From Chloroflexota bacterium (GTDB lineage Bacteria > Chloroflexota > Dehalococcoidia > Plut-88900): a DNA stretch of 5,558 nucleotides. How positions within the stretch are numbered: position 1 is the stretch's first letter; the number at the start of each line of letters is the position of its first letter. Shown piece after piece: positions 1-5,290 of this stretch. Below the pieces are notes generated by a model. The model was given only the letters and a program-made list of their open reading frames with translations, was not told where the DNA came from and did no database searches. Location: contig JACZVB010000126.1 in NCBI GenBank assembly GCA_022572865.1, forward strand, positions 1-5,558. The letters run 5' to 3'. Position numbers and translations under genes: made by a program.

Positions 1-75
1 AGGCGGGGTGGTTAGCCGACCGCTTTGCAGCCCACCGGGGCATCCACCTCTGGGGTCTCGTCCCCCATATTCATC

Positions 76-2010
76 ATGAAAGCTGTCACCACGACCCATC
101 AGCCCCGGACCTCCCTCATCGAGCTGGGATTTCTCGCGCTGACCACAGCATTTGGCCTTCAGATGCTCAGGCTTCTCATAACAGGTCTGATTTTCTATCT
201 GAAGGACGCCGAGGGTGTCAGCACCATAGCGGTGGGAGGGATTGGCCTGGGGGTGTTCCTCATCGCCTTCCTGGCGCCGGTCGTGCGACGGGCCGCAGGC
301 CTAAGGAACGCACTGCTGTTGTCGGCTGGTGGCCTGGGCGTCGTAAGGCTTGTAGAGCAGTTCACGTCATCGCCCCAGGCCGACCTGGTCCTGGCTATGG
401 CGGGCACGGGCCTGTTCCTGTGGTCGATCCCCATCACCTTCGCCTACCTGGGCAGGGGTAATGCCGAGGGAGGAGGGCTCTGGGGCCTGGGGTTGCTCCT
501 GGGCATCTCCCTGGAGACGGGGGTCAAGGGCGTCTACCGCACCCTGGACCTCTCCTGGCAGACCGGGACAGGGGCGGACGTGGTGGCCGTAGTACTGGTC
601 GTGGCCCAGCTTGCGCTATTGTGGGCCCTGGTGCGGGCATACCCGAGACCAGAGCCGGCGTCGCCTCGCCTCGCTTGGGCCATTCCAATGCTGGCCCTAG
701 GGCCCCTGCTGATTGCAGAGCTGTTCCTGTTTCAAAACATAGGACACCAGACGGTGCTGACCGGCTGGCCGCAGCCCGCCGTATTCGCCTGGATCATGGC
801 GGCCAATGTCGCTGCGCCCCTTCTGGTCGTGGTCCTTGGGAGTCGGGGTCTGCCTCCTGCCGCATCCGTGCTCATGGGGGCCCTGTTGGTCCTGGCCCTG
901 GTCGGTGAGCAGACCGGTGGCCTCGCCGCCGTCATAATGCTTTTCGGCCACCTGGCCCTGGCCCTTCTATTTGTACACATCGCCAGGTCGATGGCCTCTT
1001 CATCCGATGGGCGCAGCGCCTGGGGTATCCCGGTGGCCAGCGGGGCAGGAATGCTCATATTCCTGCTGCTGATCTTCCTTTACTCTGCCAGCTTCGATAT
1101 CGATGTGCTGGTACCACGCTGGGCCATCCTGCCCGTCGTCGCGGGAATCGTAGCCCTGGCGGGGGCCTTTGCCCCCACACCCAGGCCTGGCAGATGGAGC
1201 GTCGCACCGGCGAGGTGGGCAGTCGGCCTTTCGGTCCCTCTCATGATATTGCCCCTGATATTCTTTCTTTCCTGGAGCGAGCCGGAAGTGGCCGAGGGCT
1301 CAGGTTTTCCAGTTCGGGTGATGTCCTATAACATCCACCAGGGATACGACATCGATGGAAGGCTGGACATGGAGGCCCTTGCCCGGGTCATCGAGGAAGA
1401 AGCCCCCGATGTCCTGGCGCTACAGGAGGTAGCCCGGGGCTGGGTTATCGAGGGATCGGTGGATATGCTGGTCTGGCTTTCTCAACGGCTGGGCATGAGA
1501 TACGTATCGGGCCCGTCGTCGGACTCGGTATGGGGCAACGCGGTCCTGAGCAGGTACCCGATCATCAGGGCCGAGACCCACGACATGCCCAACAACAGCG
1601 ACATTAGGCTTAACAGAGGGTTTATTTCCCTGGTGATAGACCTGGGGGGAGGCTCGAGGCTAAGTATACTGGCCACGCACCTACATGCGGGCACGGAAGA
1701 GGGATTCCACCGGGTGCCCCAGGTGCTAGCCATGCTGGAGCAATGGGACGAGGCGAAAGCCACGATTCTCCTGGGCGATCTGAACGCCAGACCACCCGAT
1801 GAGGAGATGGAGATACTGCGAGAGGCGGGTTTCCTGGACAGCTTCGTTGCCTCAGGCGCCCCTGGAGAGGGGTTTACATCTCGCCCCGACAATCCGTTCC
1901 AGCGTATAGACTATATCTGGATGACCCCTGATCTGAAGGCCCGTGATTTCTCGGTTCCCCAGAGCCGGGCTTCCGACCATTTCCCCATAGCCGTGACTCT
2001 TTACGAGTAG
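76..2010 (+). CDS. Polytopic membrane protein with C-terminal endonuclease/exonuclease/phosphatase (EEP) domain
   Basis: A 644-residue protein in two parts. Residues 17 to about 400 form roughly 13 hydrophobic helices. Residues 411-643 form a DNase I-like EEP domain with every hallmark residue visible: N419 (SYNIH), E451 (LQEV), H535/H537 (THLH), D568/N570 (GDLN), D612 (RIDYIW) and D634/H635 (SDH). EEP enzymes are Mg-dependent phosphodiesterases or phosphatases acting on nucleic acids, inositol phosphates or sphingolipids; the substrate here is unknown. Arg-rich loops (after helices 2, 6, 8, 10 and 12) suggest N-terminus inside and EEP domain outside. This architecture resembles the C-terminal half of eukaryotic CWH43/PGAP2IP, so a lipid or glycolipid substrate is a reasonable guess. 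ATG at 76 is preferred: it leaves a short polar N-terminus before helix 1. A TTG at 25 would add 17 unremarkable residues. No clear Shine-Dalgarno precedes 76. It converges with the zinc-ribbon gene. Confidence 0.85.
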   Translation: MKAVTTTHQPRTSLIELGFLALTTAFGLQMLRLLITGLIFYLKDAEGVSTIAVGGIGLGVFLIAFLAPVVRRAAGLRNALLLSAGGLGVVRLVEQFTSSPQADLVLAMAGTGLFLWSIPITFAYLGRGNAEGGGLWGLGLLLGISLETGVKGVYRTLDLSWQTGTGADVVAVVLVVAQLALLWALVRAYPRPEPASPRLAWAIPMLALGPLLIAELFLFQNIGHQTVLTGWPQPAVFAWIMAANVAAPLLVVVLGSRGLPPAASVLMGALLVLALVGEQTGGLAAVIMLFGHLALALLFVHIARSMASSSDGRSAWGIPVASGAGMLIFLLLIFLYSASFDIDVLVPRWAILPVVAGIVALAGAFAPTPRPGRWSVAPARWAVGLSVPLMILPLIFFLSWSEPEVAEGSGFPVRVMSYNIHQGYDIDGRLDMEALARVIEEEAPDVLALQEVARGWVIEGSVDMLVWLSQRLGMRYVSGPSSDSVWGNAVLSRYPIIRAETHDMPNNSDIRLNRGFISLVIDLGGGSRLSILATHLHAGTEEGFHRVPQVLAMLEQWDEAKATILLGDLNARPPDEEMEILREAGFLDSFVASGAPGEGFTSRPDNPFQRIDYIWMTPDLKARDFSVPQSRASDHFPIAVTLYE

Positions 2011-2107
2011 GCATAAATAGATAGTGGCAAGCGGGATACGCAGCCAGGGCTTTCGCGCCCATGCCTGCCTTGCCTACCCATCGACCAGACGGGGTGCGGG
2101 CCTACAT

Positions 2108-2137
2108 CCCCATCCACAGAATCAGATGTGAATGGGG
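2108..2137. terminator. Long imperfect hairpin downstream of the EEP gene, possible terminator
   Basis: CCCCAT-C-CACA at 2108-2118 pairs with TGTG-A-ATGGGG at 2127-2137 around an 8-base loop, giving ten base pairs with one C/A mismatch. It lies about 98 bases after the EEP stop, in the convergent gap before the zinc-ribbon gene. No T-run follows on either strand, so this is not a canonical intrinsic terminator. It could instead stabilise the 3' end of a message or act as an unidentified inverted repeat. Confidence 0.35.
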
Positions 2138-2180
2138 GCGAACCTGAACTCGGGCCCTCTACAAGGGAGAGCCGGAAGGG

Positions 2181-2197
2181 ATCGTAATTTTTACGAT
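2181..2197. terminator. Perfect AT-rich hairpin between convergent genes, possible terminator
   Basis: ATCGTAA-TTT-TTACGAT is a perfect 7-bp inverted repeat with a 3-base loop. On the minus strand it begins 15 bases after the zinc-ribbon stop codon, the usual position for a 3'-end hairpin. The stem is AT-rich and no U-tract follows in that direction (the next bases are CCCTTCC), so a classical Rho-independent mechanism is doubtful. A protein-binding palindrome is the main alternative. Confidence 0.35.
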
Positions 2198-2212
2198 ACT
2201 AACGCGGTGTGA

Positions 2213-2353
2213 CTAGGCCTTGCCGATCCTGAACATCTTGGTCCCACAGGTCGGGCAAACGCCCTGGGTCGCGGGTCTTCCGTTCTTCATCGTGATCTGC
2301 TTGGCGCTCTGAATCTCCCTGGACTCACGGCACTTCACGCAGTAACCCTTCAT
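2213..2353 (-). CDS. Small zinc-ribbon protein, DUF5679-like (46 aa)
   Basis: A 46-residue ORF read on the reverse strand. It starts MKGYCVKCRES, carries TMKNGRPATQGVCPTCGTKM in the middle and ends FRIGKA before a TAG stop. Two CxxC pairs (C5/C8 and C33/C36) form a probable single zinc-binding ribbon, and the basic TMKNGRPA linker is the signature I associate with DUF5679 proteins. Function is unknown; zinc ribbons of this size often bind nucleic acid or larger complexes. A strong Shine-Dalgarno (GGAGGT, 2358-2363) lies 4 bases before the ATG, which supports translation and fixes the start. It sits downstream of the PIG-L gene on the same strand, but the 174-base gap with its own promoter candidate argues for independent expression. 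The family assignment is from memory of the motif pattern, not a search. Confidence 0.85.
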   Translation of the reverse strand: MKGYCVKCRESREIQSAKQITMKNGRPATQGVCPTCGTKMFRIGKA

Positions 2354-2357
2354 ATCT

Positions 2358-2363
2358 ACCTCC
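2358..2363 (-). promoter_or_regulatory. Shine-Dalgarno site of the zinc-ribbon gene
   Basis: GGAGGT on the minus strand, 4 bases before the ATG at 2353. It matches the anti-SD core fully and is the main evidence that this 46-codon frame is a real gene. Confidence 0.75.
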
Positions 2364-2382
2364 AACCTAGTACTTAGCCGCT

Positions 2383-2410
2383 ATTTTACACCGGCCCGGC
2401 TGCCTGACAC
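2383..2410 (-). promoter_or_regulatory. Candidate sigma70-like promoter for the zinc-ribbon gene
   Basis: On the minus strand GTGTCA (2405-2410, 4 of 6 matches to TTGACA) is followed after 16 bases by TAAAAT (2383-2388, 5 of 6 matches to TATAAT). Transcription would begin about 25 bases before the ATG, leaving room for the Shine-Dalgarno. The -35 match is weak, and it overlaps the left arm of the inverted repeat at 2401-2428, so control by a DNA-binding protein is conceivable. Confidence 0.3.
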
Positions 2411-2436
2411 ACTCTGTGCGGTCAGGCATATGCCTG
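2401..2436. repeat. Nested inverted repeats built on TGCCTG half-sites
   Basis: TGCCTGAC (2401-2408) and GTCAGGCA (2421-2428) are perfect 8-bp inverted arms around a 12-base spacer. The right arm is also half of a second, perfect 14-bp palindrome, CAGGCATATGCCTG (2423-2436). Three copies of one hexamer are therefore arranged in alternating orientation, and the two pairings exclude each other in RNA. The element lies between the PIG-L stop and the zinc-ribbon gene and touches the latter's candidate -35. It may be an operator or a hairpin ending the PIG-L message; no T-run supports the second option. Confidence 0.5.
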
Positions 2437-2527
2437 CCTATGCGTCGCCGACCATAGCTTCTCATATGATTGGCCTCGGGTCAAGGGGCATTTGTGCCCA
2501 AAATCTGCCCTCCCTGTGCCCAGGGTA

Positions 2528-3388
2528 TTAGATTCCGCAAAAGATGCCATTTTCCATCGGCTCACCCGAGGCAAAAGGGGGTTCAGCCCTTACCAGATGT
2601 TCCGTAGAAAGAAAGGAGTTCCGCAGGGGCTCGGGAATCCAGCTAAAAGGGTCTCTCCCCAGGGTCTGGGTTCGGTGATGACGGGCAGCCTGCTCCTTTG
2701 CAGCTTTGTGCATGGACACATCTATGATGGTGGTGATCTCATCGTCGGGCGTTCCCATGGTCTCGGGGTCGATATCGGCCAGGCCGGACTCGATGCCCGC
2801 CGCCCGGATGGCTGCCTGAAAAGCGTGTACAGAGCTGCGGGGAAAGACGAAGTAGTAGAGCCTGCTGGGCGAGTGGGGTTGGAGGCCGTCGGTGTTCAGT
2901 TCAAGGTACCTGGAAGGGTCGCCTGCGGCCACGAATGCGTCGCAGGCAGCCTTGTGGATTGCGATATGGTCCGGGTGTCCGTATCCCCCCTTCGGGTCGA
3001 AGGTCACCAGCACCTGGGGCCTCACCCGGCGTATGATTTCGACGATCTGCCCCGTGACCCGGTCCAGGTCTGCCCGACAGAGGGCCTCGGGGTGCTGGTT
3101 GCTGGGCGAACCGGACATCCCGGAGTCTCGATATCCCAGGAGACACAGGTCCGTCACGCCCAGGGTCCTGGCGGCCTCTCGAAGCTCCTGCTCCCTGACC
3201 TGACCGAGGTTCTCGGGCGTCGCCAGGGATGGGTCGCTGATTTCACCGGCCTCGCCCCTGGTGGCGCATACCAGGACAACCCGGACCCGTTCCGAGGCGT
3301 ACCTGGCGAGGAGGCCGCCGCAGCCGAAGGTCTCGTCATCCGGGTGGGCCACGACGGCCAAAAGACAACGGTTCGATGATTCCGACAT
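2528..3388 (-). CDS. PIG-L/LmbE family metal-dependent deacetylase
   Basis: A 286-residue protein of the PIG-L superfamily, zinc-dependent enzymes that remove N-acetyl groups from GlcNAc-type conjugates, as in MshB and Mca of mycothiol metabolism. Visible motifs, numbered from the chosen start, are AHPDDE (H15 and D18 as metal ligands, D17 as catalytic base), GYRDSGM at 85-91, and GGYGHPDHIAIH with HPDH at 138-141, H141 being the third metal ligand by analogy with MshB. A TPDDEITTIIDVS segment (213-225) and HHRTQ (237-241) complete the C-terminal part. No signal peptide is seen, so it is probably cytoplasmic. ATG at 3388 is chosen because GGAGGGG lies 9 bases upstream. The longer 300-residue form from 3430 has no Shine-Dalgarno, and its ATG overlaps a candidate -10 box. 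The substrate cannot be told from sequence. It is divergent from the FAD oxidoreductase. Confidence 0.9.
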   Translation of the reverse strand: MSESSNRCLLAVVAHPDDETFGCGGLLARYASERVRVVLVCATRGEAGEISDPSLATPENLGQVREQELREAARTLGVTDLCLLGYRDSGMSGSPSNQHPEALCRADLDRVTGQIVEIIRRVRPQVLVTFDPKGGYGHPDHIAIHKAACDAFVAAGDPSRYLELNTDGLQPHSPSRLYYFVFPRSSVHAFQAAIRAAGIESGLADIDPETMGTPDDEITTIIDVSMHKAAKEQAARHHRTQTLGRDPFSWIPEPLRNSFLSTEHLVRAEPPFASGEPMENGIFCGI

Positions 3389-3397
3389 TGGCGTTTT

Positions 3398-3404
3398 CCC
3401 CTCC
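3398..3404 (-). promoter_or_regulatory. Shine-Dalgarno site deciding the PIG-L start
   Basis: GGAGGGG on the minus strand lies 9 bases before the ATG at 3388. It favours that start over the in-frame ATG at 3430, which has no comparable site. Confidence 0.6.
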
Positions 3405-3428
3405 GCTTCCAAACGCAGCGAGTCTAAC

Positions 3429-3456
3429 ATAGTAGGGTACTGTCCCGTAGGGTCAT
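3429..3456 (-). promoter_or_regulatory. Candidate promoter of the PIG-L deacetylase gene
   Basis: On the minus strand ATGACC (3451-3456, 4 of 6 matches to TTGACA) is followed after 16 bases by TACTAT (3429-3434, 4 of 6 matches to TATAAT). The start of transcription would fall near 3422, between this box and the Shine-Dalgarno at 3398-3404. That agrees with translation from 3388. The spacer contains a 7-bp direct repeat, ACCCTAC, repeated at a 15-bp interval. Confidence 0.4.
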
Positions 3457-3502
3457 TGAATAGTGGTCGGGCGGGAGGAAGTCTAGGTTAGCAGAGAGAA
3501 CG

Positions 3503-3531
3503 TTGACCCGTACATGAGCGGATAATATACT
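3503..3531 (+). promoter_or_regulatory. Sigma70-type promoter of the FAD oxidoreductase gene
   Basis: TTGACC (3503-3508, 5 of 6 matches) is followed by exactly 17 bases and then TATACT (3526-3531, 5 of 6 matches). This is the best promoter match in the window. It is correctly oriented for the gene at 3622 and predicts a start near 3538, giving a leader of about 84 bases. It stands back-to-back with the PIG-L promoter candidate, with 46 bases between the two -35 boxes. Confidence 0.6.
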
Positions 3532-3540
3532 CCCTTCTCC

Positions 3541-3593
3541 CTGGTATATCTCAAAGGTTCTGCGCGCCGCAGTAAGAATAGGACCTATACCAG
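3541..3593 (+). promoter_or_regulatory. Structured 5' leader (long hairpin) of the FAD oxidoreductase gene
   Basis: CTGGTAT (3541-3547) pairs perfectly with ATACCAG (3587-3593). Inside it AGGTTC (3555-3560) pairs with GGACCT (3581-3586) with one G-U pair, and TGCG (3561-3564) pairs with CGCA (3568-3571) at the tip. The 5' base of the fold coincides with the transcription start predicted from the promoter, and the fold ends about 15 bases before the AAAGGA ribosome site. A leader fold in this position may protect the message or respond to a signal. I do not recognise it as a known riboswitch class. Confidence 0.35.
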
Positions 3594-3607
3594 AGGGTCG
3601 AGTTCTG

Positions 3608-3613
3608 AAAGGA
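3608..3613 (+). promoter_or_regulatory. Shine-Dalgarno site of the FAD oxidoreductase gene
   Basis: AAAGGA lies 8 bases before the ATG at 3622, a normal spacing. It supports that ATG, though a GTG three bases further on (3625) cannot be excluded. Confidence 0.5.
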
Positions 3614-3621
3614 AACGGGAT

Positions 3622-5202
3622 ATGGTGAATGAATACGACGTGATCATAGTTGGCGGGGGGCACAACGGACTGGTATGCGCTGCATATCTCGGCAAGGCAG
3701 GCCTCAAAGTGATGGTCCTTGAGCGCAGGCACATCGTGGGTGGGGCCGCTGTCTCAGAGGAACTCTGGCCTGGGTTCAAGACCAATCCCTTCGCCAACAT
3801 ATGTAACTTCTTCCAGTCCAGGGTGATGGACGACCTGCAGCTACGGAAATTTGGCCTCGACTTTCAAATTGTCGATCCCCAGGTATTCAAGCCCTTTCCA
3901 GATGGCCGGTGCCTCTTCTTCTGGAAGGACGAGGAGAAGACCCTCAAGGAGATCGAGAAATTTTCCAAGAAGGATGCCAAGGCCTATCTGGACCTGGAAC
4001 GGGACATGATGAGGCTGGCCCAGCGGAGCGGGATATCGGTCCTGAAGCCTCCTCCCAGCCTCATGGAGATAACCTCTAGGTTGACGGACCCCGAGGACCA
4101 GGCCCTCTTTTCCAAGGTCATCTCCTCCAGCTATACCGATTTCCTGGGTGAAAGGTTCGAATCGGACGAGATAAAGGCCACCCTCTCCCACCTGGGCCTT
4201 GGCTCAATGGTCCCCGGTGGGCCCAGTACCCCCGGCACCATGCTCTGCATGTTCTATGCCTACCTCCACAGGACCGGCCTCGCCCACGGCGTCGGCGGCT
4301 CGTCGGCTTTCTTCAAGGGAGGGGCGGGGGCCGTCCCACAGGCCCTGGCCCGGGCCGCCGAGAGCTACGGCGTCACCATTCGTACAAACTCGGAGGTGGC
4401 GAGAGTGGTCGTAAAGAACGGCAGAGCGGAGGGCGTCGAGCTTGTGGAAGGTGGCGTGGTCCGGGGTAAAGCGGTGGTCTCCAACGCCGACCCTAAGCGC
4501 ACTTTCACCAGCCTGGTCGAGCCCCAACACCTGGACGATTCTTTCCTGGAACAGGTCAAGAATTACCGATACCATATAGGGTTCTTCTCCATGGTCTTCG
4601 CACTTGACGGCCTTCCCAACTTTGTGGCCTCTCCCGGAGATCAGACGCCGGGCCCGGCTCACACTGGAGTGATCGATATCGCCCCCTCCCTGGAGTACAT
4701 GGAGAGTGCCTGGGACGACGCCAAGCAGGGACGCCTCCCGGAGAAGCCCTTCATGAACGGCACCATCTATTCCGCCGTCTTTCCGGAGATGGCGCCCCCC
4801 GGCAAGCACGTTATGACCATGTGGGCCCGCACGGTCCCTCACAAGCTAAAGGGATCCACGTGGGAGCAGGAGAAGGAGCGTTTCGGTCAGCGTTGCATAG
4901 ACGTGTTAACGGAGTATGCCCCCAACCTGAGAGACATCATCCTCCACTACAAGTTCTACGGTCCCGAGGACCTGGAGGACACCCTGTACCTTACCGGCGG
5001 CCATATCCACCACGGAGACATGACCTTCGACCAAATGTTTTCAAACCGGCCCTTTTCCGGCTGGTCCGACTACCGCACTCCAATCAAGAACCTCTATATG
5101 TGCGGAGCCGGCACCCACCCGGCTGGAGGGGTGTCGGGGGCCCCAGGACACAACGCCGCCCACGAGATCCTGAGGGATTGGAAAGAGGGGGCCATCTCCT
5201 GA
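3622..5202 (+). CDS. PYROXD2/phytoene desaturase-like FAD-dependent oxidoreductase
   Basis: A 526-residue flavoprotein of the CrtI-like amine-oxidase superfamily. The N-terminus is a Rossmann fold for FAD: a beta strand YDVIIVGGG, the GGGHNG loop (11-16), and E34 at the end of the second strand for the ribose, followed by GGAA (40-43). Residues 231-290 (FKGGAGAVPQALARAAESYG, then VVSNADP) match the middle of phytoene desaturase-like proteins. The C-terminus has HIHHGDMTFDQMF (461-473) and a second FAD-contact region, NLYMCGAGTHPAGGVSGAPG (490-509). These C-terminal blocks are closer to the PYROXD2 branch than to true carotenoid desaturases. The natural substrate of that branch is poorly known. 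Length is normal and the frame is intact. No membrane helix or export signal is evident, so it is cytoplasmic or peripherally membrane-bound. It has its own strong promoter, diverges from the deacetylase gene and converges with the acylase. Confidence 0.9.
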   Translation: MVNEYDVIIVGGGHNGLVCAAYLGKAGLKVMVLERRHIVGGAAVSEELWPGFKTNPFANICNFFQSRVMDDLQLRKFGLDFQIVDPQVFKPFPDGRCLFFWKDEEKTLKEIEKFSKKDAKAYLDLERDMMRLAQRSGISVLKPPPSLMEITSRLTDPEDQALFSKVISSSYTDFLGERFESDEIKATLSHLGLGSMVPGGPSTPGTMLCMFYAYLHRTGLAHGVGGSSAFFKGGAGAVPQALARAAESYGVTIRTNSEVARVVVKNGRAEGVELVEGGVVRGKAVVSNADPKRTFTSLVEPQHLDDSFLEQVKNYRYHIGFFSMVFALDGLPNFVASPGDQTPGPAHTGVIDIAPSLEYMESAWDDAKQGRLPEKPFMNGTIYSAVFPEMAPPGKHVMTMWARTVPHKLKGSTWEQEKERFGQRCIDVLTEYAPNLRDIILHYKFYGPEDLEDTLYLTGGHIHHGDMTFDQMFSNRPFSGWSDYRTPIKNLYMCGAGTHPAGGVSGAPGHNAAHEILRDWKEGAIS

Positions 5203-5220
5203 CGCCGTATGGCTCTGTCG

Positions 5221-5242
5221 GAATCACCAGGCTCGGGGATTC
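5221..5242. terminator. Hairpin between the convergent FAD oxidoreductase and acylase genes
   Basis: GAATC (5221-5225) pairs with GATTC (5238-5242). After an A/G mismatch, CC (5227-5228) pairs with GG (5235-5236) around a 6-base loop. It begins 18 bases past the oxidoreductase stop, inside the 88-base convergent gap. No T-run follows on either strand, so a terminator role rests on position only. Confidence 0.25.
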
Positions 5243-5290
5243 AAAAGAGGGAAAGGCCTCGTCTTCGTCGATGCCGCCCGCTTTAGGCCA

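Noticed and set aside
25..75. Extension of the EEP protein to a TTG start at 25
   Set aside because: The added 17 residues show no motif, TTG is a rare start and no Shine-Dalgarno precedes it. ATG 76 gives a normal polar N-terminus before helix 1.
2090..2175. Possible tRNA or tRNA remnant suggested by stem-rich sequence
   Set aside because: No T-loop consensus of the GTTCRA type flanked by a 5-bp stem, and no cloverleaf could be drawn on either strand.
2479..2484. A TTGACC -35-like hexamer on the minus strand upstream of the zinc-ribbon gene
   Set aside because: No acceptable -10 lies 16-18 bases downstream.
2486..2522. GGGCA/TGCCC hairpin (2486-2499) and an 8-bp direct repeat TGTGCCCA (2493-2500 and 2515-2522) just after the PIG-L stop
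   Set aside because: The stem has only 5 bp and no T-run on the minus strand. The repeats are short enough to arise by chance, so I do not call a terminator or operator.
2492..3379. A 295-codon open frame on the plus strand covering nearly all of the PIG-L gene
   Set aside because: It is antisense to a gene with clear catalytic motifs and its translation is low-complexity with no recognisable motif. GC-rich codon use commonly leaves the opposite strand open.
3389..3430. Extension of the PIG-L protein to the ATG at 3430
   Set aside because: No Shine-Dalgarno precedes it, the ATG overlaps the candidate -10 box, and the inner ATG at 3388 has a strong GGAGGGG.
4204..4842. A 212-codon antisense open frame within the FAD oxidoreductase gene
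   Set aside because: It is fully contained in a well-supported flavoprotein gene and has no ribosome site or motif of its own.
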